Shown here piece by piece: positions 26,201 through 35,289 of a stretch of DNA of 64,000 nucleotides. A model generated the notes under the pieces. That model made no database searches. It saw only the letters and a list, made by a program, of their open reading frames with translations, and was not told the origin of the DNA. Position 1 is the first letter of the stretch. Every line of letters begins with the position of its first letter. The stretch spans positions 12,190,880 through 12,254,879 of the forward strand of contig CATQJL010000112.1 of assembly GCA_958299035.1 (NCBI GenBank), given 5' to 3'. Made by a program: the position numbers and the translations under genes. The stretch comes from Cylicocyclus nassatus. Its lineage: Eukaryota > Nematoda > Chromadorea > Rhabditida > Strongylidae.

Positions 26201-26386
26201 ACATCATGCTAGAATAAGTGCTTCAATCGCATTATGAAAATTAGCTTAGTTTCTGGCAACTTACTTGGTCGTTTTTTCAATATGAATGCAGTGTTCATTT
26301 GAATCAGTAGCAGTTCCGTATGAGCAATTGCCAGCTATCGCTCCACAGAAAAGATAGCAAATAACGACAATGAGTTGCAATAGCAT
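8271..26386 (-). CDS. Gene A: secreted CTLD-FReD protein, 12-exon model
   Basis: Exons in transcript order: 26386-26265, 12873-12764, 12427-12317, 12184-12134, 12073-11968, 11915-11826, 11097-11016, 10965-10816, 9582-9509, 9446-9354, 8521-8448, 8359-8271. All have GT/AG ends and matching phases; the total is 1152 nt, 383 residues plus TGA. Residues 1-18 form a signal peptide. About 20-150 is a C-type-lectin-like fold (NCSS, STIWIGG, SWTDGTRFDYSFW, VPCFACEV). About 154-383 is a full-length fibrinogen-related domain: DCADWYKAGYK, GVYSISLNG, CSMDNGGGWTVFQ, WDDYKNGF, NFWLGLELLHQLT, NCVWQYK, GGWWLRNC, MMLRP. Both folds usually bind carbohydrate or other ligands outside the cell; the ligand here is unknown. 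Exons from 12427 downwards are confirmed by paralogue gene B. Exons 1 and 2 rest on phase and motif only, and exon 1 lies 13.4 kb away, so the start could instead belong to another gene. Confidence 0.72.
8596..9332. mobile_element. Possible mariner-like MITE in a gene A intron
   Basis: The left end TTAGGTTGTAACAAAG and right end CTTTTGTAACAACCTAA are inverted, about 740 bp apart, inside the intron between exons 9354 and 8521. The TTAGGTTGT terminus matches better-preserved elements in this window. No TA duplication is visible at the left edge, so the boundary is uncertain. Confidence 0.4.
11300..11380 (-). mobile_element. Penelope-like element fragment with hammerhead-like core
   Basis: The minus strand carries CTGAAGA, a GGCG...CGCC stem, then GAAACG, ending at ACGTTTCGGC on the plus strand. 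This motif accompanies terminal repeats of Penelope-like retroelements, which are known to carry hammerhead ribozymes. It lies in the gene A intron between 11098 and 11825. A second, inverted and shortened copy lies at 11560-11612. Confidence 0.5.
11560..11612 (+). repeat. Inverted partial copy of the 11.3-kb motif
   Basis: ATGCATTCGATAATTTCAGA, the following CTGAAGAAGGCGATA and CCGATCCC repeat 11312-11372 in reverse complement. The segment carrying the second half of the stem and GAAACG is missing. Confidence 0.5.
12764..12873 (-). CDS. Candidate second exon of gene A (CTLD)
   Basis: A 110-bp open exon between an acceptor (AACTAG) and a donor (GTGCGAAG). It enters in phase 2 and leaves in phase 1, so it joins the upstream signal-peptide exon and the downstream WIGG exon without a frame change and creates the Glu of ELGL. 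It encodes NCSSVTFHPSLFIHLAEHIE, which resembles the C..(G).L.SIH..EN segment of a C-type lectin fold. The usual Trp before the Cys is not seen. No gene B copy of this exon was found, so support comes only from phase and motif. Confidence 0.45.
13005..13210 (+). repeat. Diverged arm of the 45.7-46.6 kb foldback family
   Basis: The order TTTCGGATTTTC..GGGCAGTTGGATTTTTCTAG, GTAGAGCTTGCTGTGCTCTATC and ATCTATCCAGAATAAG parallels 46425-46570. No opposite arm was found nearby, so this is a single decayed arm. Confidence 0.45.
14526..15249. mobile_element. Foldback element with GC-rich terminal repeats
   Basis: The termini AGGGTGCCTTCATACCGCGC and its reverse complement open arms of about 90-105 bp (14526-14632 and 15163-15249), rich in CAGCAGCCCGTAGCAGCC subrepeats. 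The arms match closely. The 530-bp core contains two diverged copies of a segment with GGATGCGTCCAGTTTCTG (about 14861 and 15011). No ORF of note and no clear target duplication. Confidence 0.65.
15558..16430. mobile_element. Mariner-like element, 873 bp
   Basis: The left end TTAGGTTGTAAATTATGTTC, running on to CCCGGGCACTT, is mirrored by AAGTGCCCGGGAAC..TTTACAACCTAA on the right. TA precedes the left end; the right flank reads CTA, so the TA duplication is imperfect. No intact transposase can be read; the overlapping ORFs of 116 and 162 codons have no mariner motif I recognise. Confidence 0.6.
16431..17395. mobile_element. Foldback element of tandem units, microsatellite-ended
   Basis: The left end CCGGACCAAACTTGGCACAC is mirrored by GTGTGACAAGTTTGGTCCGG at about 17267. 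Between them lie direct units (GGGGTAATCGAGCATGCTGA then TTACGAACACAATATTAG, and runs of ATCGATTTTATCGATTTTTT) to about 16865, then inverted units to about 17200. The right end runs through a CATA microsatellite into CAGCTTTATATATAAG. A second copy is at 25.39-25.95 kb. The class is unknown to me. ORFs here read through repeats. Confidence 0.6.
17318..17358. repeat. (CATA)n microsatellite
   Basis: About ten CATA units with two CAGA interruptions, inside the right end of the foldback element. Confidence 0.85.
17420..18870. other. No supportable gene
   Basis: Contains a 181-codon plus-strand ORF (17993-18538) with no recognised domain, preceded and followed by AT-rich sequence. It could be chance or a relic; I see no splice or homology support in the window. 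Confidence 0.35.
18875..18935. repeat. Hairpin repeat shared with 48.1 kb
   Basis: GTGCTGCACATGGTGCAGCA is a near-perfect palindrome flanked by CGTCTCGAACGG; the same arrangement in inverse orientation is at 48097-48145 (GTGCTGCACCGTGTGCAGCA). Confidence 0.5.
20280..20830 (+). repeat. Repeat shared with 59.64-60.48 kb, Penelope-like
   Basis: The segment runs from GTGCAAACTTACCTTGTAGA, through GAGATGTCCTCCACGAGCAA, to GGTCCGACAATGCCTTGCTC and CACTAGTGGTTGGAAG, in the same order and orientation as at 59640-60480. It also holds CACGTTTCGGCAACAGGTGC, a degenerate Penelope-type motif. Confidence 0.55.
21360..24190 (+). mobile_element. Mutator-like (MULE) DNA transposon, 2.8 kb
   Basis: A spliced but damaged transposase gene (22040-23830) is flanked by inverted GC-rich ends. 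GCCCTTTAGAACCGCT at about 21376 is repeated inverted at about 24150 (AGCGGTTCTAAAGGGC), and the match extends outward through GTACGCCGC/GGCGTACG and inward through GCGCGCG. Long, GC-rich terminal inverted repeats are normal for MULEs. The 9-11-bp target duplication was not resolved. It sits in the presumed first intron of gene A. Confidence 0.65.
22040..23830 (+). pseudogene. MULE transposase, spliced, with frame damage
   Basis: A Pro/Gln/Ser-rich start runs into a Cys-rich finger (FGRHYVLIYRIQGGSRCYAF, CMYCAKVGYH), then a helical linker (CIPKKYKANYVQRFMYENLQ), then the catalytic region: DGTQFLQL, VYYSRKTI, LVADGIHKLPPEELGKDGQL (first Asp), LRIVIDFERAV (second Asp), VEGCGFHLAQAWNRK. Introns 22720-22764, 23343-23389 and 23548-23596 are short GT-AG introns that restore the family order. 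A frame change lies between two copies of AGCCCAGTACCAGCGCAGCC (22406 and 22459) and another near 23085. The third acidic residue and C-terminus are not identifiable past about 23830. Transposase is a nuclear DNA-cutting enzyme; this copy looks inactive. Confidence 0.65.
24300..25158. mobile_element. Possible decayed mariner-like element
   Basis: The right end reads GGACATTTTTTTGCAACAACCTAATA, a typical terminus. The left side, CAATGCAAAAATAACGTCTG at about 24307, is a plausible diverged partner. No transposase is readable between them. Confidence 0.33.
25390..25945. mobile_element. Second copy of the microsatellite-ended element
   Basis: It opens with ATATATGAAGCTGAATGTCC, a short GTAT microsatellite and CTGGACCAAAATTTGCACAC, then carries GCTAGGAGTTGGCAC, a poly-G run and ATGCTGATTACGAACACAAT. 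It ends with GAGCGGAGCCAAGTATCCCA then ACTAGCTAGC. The same parts occur, inverted, in 16431-17395. Heavily decayed. Confidence 0.5.
26265..26386 (-). CDS. Candidate first exon of gene A: signal peptide and CTLD start
   Basis: On the minus strand, ATG at 26386 opens 40 codons plus two bases up to a consensus donor GTAAGTTG. The first 18 residues are a hydrophobic leader (LLQLIVVICYLFCGAIA), followed by a Cys-rich start ending HCIHIEK, as is usual at the N-terminus of nematode C-type lectins. The exon ends in phase 2, exactly what the exon at 12873 needs. The link to gene A is inferred; no transcript evidence can be seen. Confidence 0.55.
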
Positions 26387-27654
26387 AGTTCTTGATGCAG
26401 CGTTAGAATCTCAAGCGATGCTTTTATGAACAAACCTTATCTGAAAACCATGAGCTGATAAGCGCAACAGACCATGTTGGGAAGGTCCTATCAATCCTTT
26501 ACTGCAGAACGTATCTGTAGAAATTCGCCGATATACTCGTACGCGTAGTTTGTTACTCAATCATTGCGCCTACTATCTATACACGGGAGCGACTTTAGTG
26601 CCTGCTCACTGATAAAATGTGCATGAGCCAAAGTAAGCTGGGTAAGAGTTATACAGAGTGTCCCAAAAAATGTATCCACTGTTTGATTGTAAATAACCCT
26701 CTTGTGATGAAGTGTTTCGGAAAGCTTTAGGTACCATGTTGTAGAGCGAGGTTCAACTTAGATTTGCAGTATAGAACAAATCACCATCTCTCCTCATTAC
26801 TGTAGGATTACGGTAGAAACTTGAAACAAATGGTGTCAATGTGGAAAAAGTTGCCGTTTCAAAAATTTTCAAAAAGATGTGAAAACTTGTGTAATAGGGT
26901 TTTTAGGGACGCTGAGTTCAATACTCAACTATTCTCAAGATTGCGAAGCTTTTTAAACGGTGTAACCGCACTTTTTAGGAACATTGAAAAATGGCCACTA
27001 CCTCTTACCTGGCATAACTCTTCAGTGAAGCATCATATTAAGTGGGGAACTTTACAGTTAGAATCAACAACTCTAGTTAACCTAGTGCAGAAGCTTTCAA
27101 GCTGTTTGTTTCCTTTCTAAGGCAAAATATGGCCTTCAATGGCTCAAGTGTGCGTGGCTCAAGTGTCAATGCTTTTATTAACGATTAAACAGTAAATGCA
27201 TTTTTTTGGGATATTAATCATCCTCTCTTACACAAAGCAATGACAAATACAGCATACTACATCGCATTACGAATTGTCAGTGAAAAAGTCTTTGAAATTT
27301 CTTTGCTTCTTTTACAGGAGTCTTTCAAAAAAAATTGCGCACTGTCGAGCATGAAGGGTAACAGAATTCGTCCTTATGCGAGCACATCTAAACAGAAGCT
27401 CTTCAGTAGTAAATTTTTTCCAGAAAACAATTCATAAATAATGTTTCAGAGATTGATTGCTAATGGGAGAGCTTCGATAAACACTTCAAATCAACCTTCT
27501 CCAAAACTATATCATGTGAGCAAAACATGTATTTTAAGCCCATCACAATTTGCCCCTTTCTTCACCAAAACCTCATCGCGTTTTCCGTTGCAATTAGTTC
27601 CCTTTGCTGGTGACTCTTTCGTCGCATACGGACCGCCGGCACCCTGTCTATTCA

Positions 27655-27992
27655 CAAAACACACACACACTCACATACACACACAACTCACACACATACA
27701 CAAACACACACATACACACATACACTCACATACACACATACACACACATACACACATACACACACATACACACAACACACACAACACACGGCACACACAC
27801 ACAACACATACACAAATACACACATACACACACATACACACATACACACGCACACACACACACATACACACATACACAAGCACACACATACACACATACA
27901 CACATACACACACATACACACATACACACATACACACACATACACACATACACACATACACACACATACACATACACACAACACACACATGA
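27655..27992 (+). repeat. Long CACACATA microsatellite
   Basis: About 335 bp of imperfect (CA)n and (CACATA)n. It produces long repetitive ORFs in five or six frames (Thr-His-Ile or Cys-Val-Tyr patterns) that are not genes. Confidence 0.95.
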
Positions 27993-28740
27993 GCAAATTG
28001 GTGGCCTTTAGATTCTTGTGATAACTTTCCAAAACGACTTGCCGAAAATGGGGGGCGGGCGTTAGGCACCCGGCCATTGGTGGTATACACTAAGCCACGC
28101 CCCTTCGTTGCTTTAAAGGCAGTGTCCAGGCAAATTTGAGCATATGGGTTTTTCGCCTCGAAACTGTTGAGAGGTTCTAGCTAAGGCACTGCCTAACCGC
28201 AACGCAAATAATTAGCTCACGGCCATAGGTGCGATGGCGTGAGCGGGGTCCCTCCAAGGTGAAGCGTGTCTCAGCTGATTTTGACCCTTAAAAGTGAAGG
28301 GTGTCTGAAAAGTGCCGGCGTCGACCGGGGGGGGGGGGGGAGCTGAAAAAATTTCAAGCGTCGACCGGGGGGGGGGATTGAAAAATGGTAAAAAATGGTG
28401 AAAATTATAAAATTATCCAGTATAAAGGTCAAAATTTCTAAACTGGATTTGTATGAAATATAATTAGTGAAATGTTTGTAAGTACTTTGTTCTCAATTTA
28501 TATAATTACTATTTTATTTTCATACCCATTTTTCGGTGAGAAAATGCATGTTTAGGTGGGTGGAACGTGTAATGTTGTAAATGTGATTTCGACCAATTGC
28601 GATGGACAATGGCAGATGCTCGAGGCTTGGAAGGTGCTTAATGAAGTTTTACTTGGAACTTACAAATGTGGATAATGTTAATAAGAGACCTCGATGTTTA
28701 GGAATTATTGTTGCTAATAAATCCGTAAGTCGGTAAATAT

Positions 28741-29085
28741 CAGTGGCATACCGAGGGGGTGGGGCGGGGGGGGGGGGCGTGCGCCCCCCCCCCCCGAGAA
28801 CGGGTCGCAAAATTTTTGAAAGTTACTTACATGAGTTATAAAAATGTGCAAGTGACTTGTTTATCTATGTAAACAATTAAAATAATTTTCAAAATTTTTT
28901 AAAAATTCAAATTAGCCTTATCAAAAAATTTTTTCGGGGCGTGTTAGGGGTTAGGGGCCCGCAAAAATTTTGGGAAGCCCCTTAAAAATTTTTCGGAGTG
29001 CGTGGCTAACGCCACGCACCTTCATTTGAAAAATTTTTTTGCCGACCCCCCCCCCCCCCGAGCCGAAATCCTGGGTACGCCAGTG
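28741..29085. mobile_element. hAT-like MITE, copy 1
   Basis: Starts CAGTGGCATACC and ends GGTACGCCAGTG, with G- and C-runs just inside each end. The flanks GTAAATAT and GTATATAT agree at 7 of 8 bases, fitting an 8-bp hAT target duplication. It is 345 bp, non-coding, and inserted in the TTAA element. Copy 2 is at 63486-63849, with remnants at 49.24-49.98 kb. Confidence 0.65.
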
Positions 29086-29099
29086 GTATATATGGAATA

Positions 29100-29990
29100 A
29101 AATAAAGACATTTGTTGCTCAATTGTGTCCACTTGAAGCAGGATAAGCATACACAGTTAGCACAGTGATAAGACTAGTATAATTGATGTCAGGAGAAATT
29201 CCTAGGGCCGTAAAGTTGAAGCTACGATGTTGACGATGAATGAGCAAGGTCAGTTTTGTTAACATGAGTAACTTGCAGTAGATCGCTCTCCAGTACTCTT
29301 GTATAAATGGGCTACAGCCAATTTTAAACTAGATTCGTATCCTGGCCTTCAAAAGCTATACAACGATATATAATTTGTGAGGTTCAATATTTTTGCTAGG
29401 TGAGATAGTTTCCAGAGGTCCAATGGTACCCCCCCCCTCCACGTCAAAGCCCCATATCTCGACGGTGGGAGCATTTCATGATTTAATTTTTTTTTGCATC
29501 TTCAAGGGGGAGGTCCATTTAGAATTATCTATACCCTCGCAAAGAGATTCCACGGGATCGACTAACTTAAATTCCAACTTTACCTGTGTTTTTCAAGCAC
29601 CTTTTATTCCTTGCTGTAGCTCTCCTTCAGTACTTTTGATCTCTTGCGAGGGTATGGACAGGACTCAGCAATCCTCCCTCTGCAAGGTGCAAAAAAAACT
29701 GAAGCATGAAATGTTCCCGTTGCCGAGATATGAAGAATCTACCTATTCCCTTCCCACACGAATTCGTTCATACACACAAGTTATTTGCGAAAAATCGATT
29801 TTTAGAGACGTGATTTCTGCTCTATTTGCGACTTCATAACTCTAAGAGGAATTTTTTTAGGATCTACTTTTCTTGTATGTGATAGACGAAAGGTTCCTTA
29901 CTAACGCCTATACTCTCGCAAGGTGACATTCTGCAACTTACCCAAATTATACTAGCTCAAAAACTGACTTTCCTTAAATATGAACAACAT
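29100..29990. other. Core of the nested element, no supportable gene
   Basis: A 148-codon plus-strand ORF (29393-29839) has no domain I recognise. Some short direct and inverted motifs occur (ACCCTCGCA, TACTCTCGCA). Nothing more can be said. Confidence 0.35.
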
Positions 29991-30999
29991 TGTAATTTCA
30001 ACTGTACTGCCCTATAAATTTCTCCTGACATCATTTATACTATTTTTATCATTGTTCTGAACTCTATATGTTTATTATGCTTTAAGCGAACACAACTGAA
30101 CAACAAAATCTTTTATTGTACTACAAAATACCAACATAACAATTTATTTGCAAAAAAAAATTCATGATCAATGCAAGGTCTCTTATTAACATCATTCGCA
30201 TCAAAACTTTCCAGGTAAATTTGTCCATCAGCGCCTTTCAAGCTTCTAAATATCTGCCATTGTCCGCTGCCCATGTTATTGTCGGTCGAAACCATTTTTA
30301 TAAGATTCCGCGTTCGATCTTTCTAAAATGCACTTTTCATTGAATATTTTGTAATTTCGTGCGCAGTAATTCCCCACCTTGAAAAAAATTTTTCGTCCGT
30401 TCCAGGTGAATGAGGGGGGGGGGGGGGGTGAGCACCTATGCTCACGGCTGAGAAATTCATCCACAAACCTCTGCGGCTGCGTCGTGACCGTAACATTTAG
30501 AACGGGTCCCAGCGCAAACGTAGTGTTAAAGCGAGCTAGGCAGTTTTTAGGTTACGGTTACGGCGCAAGCGCGAGGCTTTCGGGAACGGATTTTTCAGCC
30601 GTGAGTGAACAATTTGCGCTGCCGTTTGAGCAGTGCCTTAGTTAGGACCCCCTCATTAATTTCCAGGCGAAAAAGCCATGCGCCCAGAATTGCCTGGACA
30701 CTGCCTTTAACAGCGGTTGCCTAACGATAACTAAATCCTAGCTGCTAGAACAGCTTACCTATACACAAAAAAGACATTTGGCGGAGATTGCGAAGATTGC
30801 GCGGCAACGTTTTTTGCTTGCTTCTTTTTTCTTATCAGTTTTAGAACAGGGTAAACTTTTATGAGCACTTCACATAGTTTTGCAGAAGCAAAGTGCACTT
30901 TCGGAGATGCTTCTGGCAAATAAGTCGCACGGAATAATCCTTTCACATCTGTCGTCGGCCCCGTTTTAAGGTGTGAAGTTAAGGGTCGCAACCCATTAG

Positions 31000-32840
31000 C
31001 GTTAATATTGCCAAAGCGATTGTGAACTACATTGTCGTAGATTACCGCTATTAGTTCGGTGATTGCTGAGGCCAACATGTCTGTGGGACATTACATTGAT
31101 AAGCACATATTTTTCTATTTCGAGAGATTCCACATCCCGTTTGAAAATTTCATTGAGCTACTGTGTTTTACCATGCCTGTGCTCTCTGTAGTGCTTTTTT
31201 TGGAGGACTTTCATATTGCAAGTGTTTCATAGTCATTCTCTTTTCATGCAGCTAAAATAGAATTTATCCAACCAAATATGAATTTCTTTTTGTAACTCAC
31301 TAAGAAGCGAATGATTTTGTCAACCTATTTCATTCTGTTGGCACACACTCATAAGTTGGCATAGCTCTATAACGTAAAATCTTCATTGATTGAAACAGAG
31401 TTAGAGCCCTTCCCATTATTTAATGGATAGTCACATAGTCCTTCTTAGCGTTCCGATTCCTGATGACAAATTCCCGTCGAAGCCCTTCTTCCAATCGGCA
31501 CTTCTCATTGTCAAAAATATAGTTGGGGCAGTTTTTTGAAAAAGATTTTCTGCAATTTATTTGCCAGGAGCATCTCCAAAGGTGCGCTTTGGTCCATCAA
31601 AATCATAAAGTTTTGGTTCATTGGGATTCTATAAAATTTACTTTTTTGAAATTCCCGCTGACATTACCGGTTAGATTAGCTCATAAAAGCTTCACTCTGT
31701 TTTTAAGTTTCATCACAATGTCGGGTTTTTAAAAGTAATGAAAAAGAATGTACAAATTCGCGCTTTCATTCGCGCATTTTTTGAATTTCCTCCAACTATC
31801 TTTTTCTGTGGGTAGCAAGCGCCAGCACTTTAGCGAGGTGGGTAAGCTGTTCTAGCAGCCAGGAATTAGTGTATCGTTAGGAGCTGCTGTTAAAGCAACC
31901 AAAGGGCGTGGCTTAGTGTATACCACTGATGGCAGGTACCTAACTCCACGCACCCACCGAAAATGAGCCTTCAAAACTGCAAGCATATTGGAGCCCCAAT
32001 TTGCAATCTGCATCAAAGTTCAGCCTGCACTCGCACTTAGAGTGGTATCAAGTATGTTGACTGGAAAGAAGAGAAACAAATTAGAAATCCGCAATGATGC
32101 TTTGTACAGCTTAGAGCGATTTTATGCCAACTAAATCTCAGACTGAAATTACAAGCGCTTATAACTTTCTTCAAGGGATTTATTTCGTATACGAAGAAAG
32201 CAGATAATCAGCTTTCAAAAACGCGTCAAATACACATTTGTTTTCAAGTAACCGGTGCGACTTGTACCATTCCCTTGTAACTCCATCCTAAGTTATGATG
32301 ATGGGTCGAAACATAAATTTTGTCACCGCTCCTCCGTCATTTTTTGAAAAATTCCAGAAACTTCAGTAAGATCACACGCTTGGGGTAGGTGCATAGGCGA
32401 AAGGCTAAGCATGAACATAATTTCCACTTTTAAGCGCAAAAGTTACTCTGAGCATGCAGTCAATTCTGTGCAACGCCAACAACTGTGCATCATCAACTTT
32501 GCCGGAAATCTCCTCAGTCGTCCAGAAAACGAAAGGCTTTCAAAATGCTGGCTTACGTCGATTTCAAGCACTCCAAATGGGGAGACTTTATAGTTCGTTC
32601 CGGCAGTTTATGCCTGCCCTCCAAAATGCTTCTCCGCAAAGCTTGGAGATGGAGTATTCGGAAACTGCTTTTAGTGTCATCAGTAATCTCGATCCCCTCA
32701 CTTTCACACCTGTAAACATTGCCTGCTTTTTGAGCATGTTGGAACTTATTGCTTACGCTGCTGTATGACCGGAGGTACCTAGATATCTTTACAGCTCTGT
32801 TTGAGCACTGAACGTGTGCTGGTATTGGCCAAGGCACAAA
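31000..32840. other. No supportable gene
   Basis: Apart from the right arm of the host element (31840-31975), this holds only short ORFs without domains. Confidence 0.4.
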
Positions 32841-32848
32841 ATGGTTAA

Positions 32849-33169
32849 TTAACACGTTGACGACAATGTGCATTTTGAGTTTTGTCTGCCTCGTGGGACA
32901 ATGCCTTCTACGGCTAAATCATATTTTTTCAGCGAAAATCGCGCATATCGTCAACTACAGTATACCTACAGTAATCCCATGAAGCGGATGAGAAACGCAA
33001 AAGTATTTTCTAGGGTCAGAGCGTAAGAGAACTTCTAAAACAATTGTAGTCCAAGATAACGGTCATTTTAACAAAATTTAAGCCGTGACCCACCATGTGG
33101 GTCACATTGTCCCACGTGGCAGTCATTGCATGACCCACCATGTGGGTCACGTTGTCGTCAATGTGTTAA
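32849..33169. mobile_element. piggyBac-like MITE
   Basis: Starts TTAACACGTTGACGACAATG and ends CGTTGTCGTCAATGTGTTAA, so the ends are inverted and begin at TTAA. Inside the right end GTGACCCACCATGTGGGTCA, itself a palindrome, occurs twice. About 320 bp, non-coding. Confidence 0.65.
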
Positions 33170-33422
33170 AAACCAACGGTCGCTTCGCTTCTGCATATCT
33201 AATGGAAGCAAGCTAGTGAACTCTAACTTCGTCTGAAGATTTTGAAAAGATCGTCCATTTTTAATCGCGGGATGATAGTAGCCGTACAATGTGATCGCGC
33301 TATTTTATCTTGCTCATAAAACAGAATGCGAGAGCAGCTTTTTCTCCAACTTGACTTCTTCGCGAGCTTATCAGCTGTGAGATAAAGCATTTACAACCAT
33401 AGTGTTTGCTAATGGTTATCAC

Positions 33423-34540
33423 CAGGGTTGAGCAAGAGGTCAGGCACAAGTCTTTCCAAAACGACCCCCCCCCCCAGTGAAAGCCCCTAAACGACCCCTC
33501 TGCTTCACCTCCAGGACCTAAGGCTGTGATAATTCGAAGAGATCAGCCGTTTTTGGGAGGTTCTTGTTTTTTGGAGGTCTGTAGGTCGACTTTCTGCTTG
33601 CACAGCACACGCAACTTGACGGCAAGTTTTGAATTTTGGATAGCCCTACTTCTAGAGCTATAATTCCCACAGGGGTGTATTGTTTGGCTCCAAAATTGCA
33701 GTATTGCAAGAAGAGGCTTTGAGTTCAATACTTATAGCAGAAATGGAGCGATTTTTAGATTTTGAAAACAAGTTAATCGGGTCAGGCGCAACCCCTCAAA
33801 AGCTCAGGCGGCCTGACCTTTTGTGGGGTTGCGCCTGACCCGATTAACTTTATCATTGAAGAAGCTTTTTTATTCAAGTTTTATGTGAATCGCTAGCACA
33901 ACCCTCGAAGATTCCACAGTAAGTGTTTGGACTTGATTCAACTTGTTTCGGCCTTGTGGTAATCCGTGGAGTTGAAGCAGTCATGGCGAAAAACGCGCCG
34001 GTCGGAATTTTGGCATTATTTCTTACTCCACTATTTGCAAGCGATACAAAGCGCGATTTTTAGCCTAGACTAGTAGGGAACAATACTTTGTTACGAGTAC
34101 AAAAAAAATGACTTTTCTCACTTTTGAAAACAAGTTAATCATGTTTGAAAATCACGCTTTTTAGTCGTTGAGAAACACTAGATAATGCAGTAAATAATGG
34201 TTTGTAGGGCTCATAGAGGTAATTTGACGTGCTCGGAAATGATACCCATTTCACACAGCAAGCTTCCTTGATGAATTTATAATATGTCAAGGTAGAAGAT
34301 GAAGATTTGAGTTTTGGCCGAAACTTCGTTTGTGGAGTCAATCAGTATGCTGTTTAAGACCGTTCATACCTTCAGTACTGGTGAGGTCGCGATATCCACT
34401 AAACTAGCGCTTTTCTTCTTCACCTTAATCGTAGTATCTCCTCAATCGAACGAATTTGATTCCTAATCACAACTCCCCCCTCTGTCTTACCCCAGTACGA
34501 CCCCCCAGGTCGGGCGCGCCTGACCCCACGCTCAACCCTG
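33423..34540. mobile_element. hAT-like element with perfect 8-bp duplication
   Basis: The termini CAGGGTTGAGC and GCTCAACCCTG are exact inverses. GTTATCAC flanks both sides (33415-33422 and 34541-34548), an exact 8-bp target duplication as in hAT elements. GGTCAGGC/GCCTGACC extends the inverted ends. The 1118-bp interior has a palindrome at about 33766-33850 around AGTTAATCGGGTCAGGCGCA, and one unit of the 4.87-kb tandem family near 34203-34330. No transposase, so non-autonomous. Confidence 0.75.
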
Positions 34541-35289
34541 GTTATCACACTAGACGAGTGGGAACTTCAGTAAGCTCCTCGGACATATAAGCTGATATGC
34601 CAGCAAAGCGACGATCGCGAAGAAGACACGTTGCAATTTGGGTGGCTATATTGACCTAAATTTTGAGCCTTTTTACCTGAGGCTTGTGAGGTGACGGTTT
34701 ACTACTTTGGGTTATTAAACAGATAAAGCGCTTATATTAGCTCGAAAATAACTATAAATTGCGATCCACGCTCCTTACGGGAGACGGTCAAGTGCAGCGA
34801 TTTCTCCGGCTGTCACTAGCTCAAAACTTCAGTTTAGTGCTATGCGCGAGTCCTCAATAAGTACCAGATAAAGTACAGTAGCTTACTATCTGTCAATACT
34901 AACTGCTGTGTTTGGCTGCTTTTGCTGGAATATGGACCGAAATATTAACGAATTTCTTCTCAACTGCATTTTCATGGGTTTTTGACTTCTAAAGTTGATG
35001 TTTCAAACCGATTCCAAGGTATTAAGATTGAGCAACCCATGCAACAATCTGATAAATCTCCTTTTAAAACTTGAATACTTTTAGAAATCATAAAACACTT
35101 ATTATGTGCTATTTGGTGTCCATCTGGCAATAAAAATCGCTCCTCTTGACATACATCCGCTTCTTACCAGGGTCAAGTTTCGCAATTTTTGTAAATTCTT
35201 GTACTGATCCTTCGAAGAAGCCCATGTAACCTGCGGATAGAGCAAACGAAGTAGGATACAAAACAATTTGTTCTCTTTCCCAGAGCTCT

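Larger units (their letters stand above)
28117..30706. mobile_element. Nested 2.6-kb element flanked by TTAA
   Basis: The ends AGGCAGTGTCCAGGCAA and TTGCCTGGACACTGCCT are inverted, and TTAA flanks both (28113-28116, 30707-30710). TTAA duplication is the piggyBac signature, though these termini are not ones I know. Internal arms are also inverted: GGACAATGGCAGAT (28606) against ATCTGCCATTGTCC (30254), and TGATGTCAGGAGAAATT (29185) against AATTTCTCCTGACATCA (30017). No intact transposase seen. Confidence 0.6.
28035..31975. mobile_element. Host inverted-repeat element interrupted by a TTAA element
   Basis: The left arm TGGTGGTATACACTAAGCCA then CGCCC (to 28116, continuing at 30707-30765) and the right arm (31840-31975, reverse complement) match over about 150 bp. 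That includes GCTGCTAGAACAGCTTACC and ACGCCC..TTGCTTTAACAGC. Without the nested insertion the host would be about 1.35 kb. Confidence 0.6.

Noticed and set aside
27441..28090. Several long overlapping ORFs of Thr-His or Cys-Val repeats
   Set aside because: They read through the CACACATA microsatellite in nearly every frame, as expected for a stop-free repeat.
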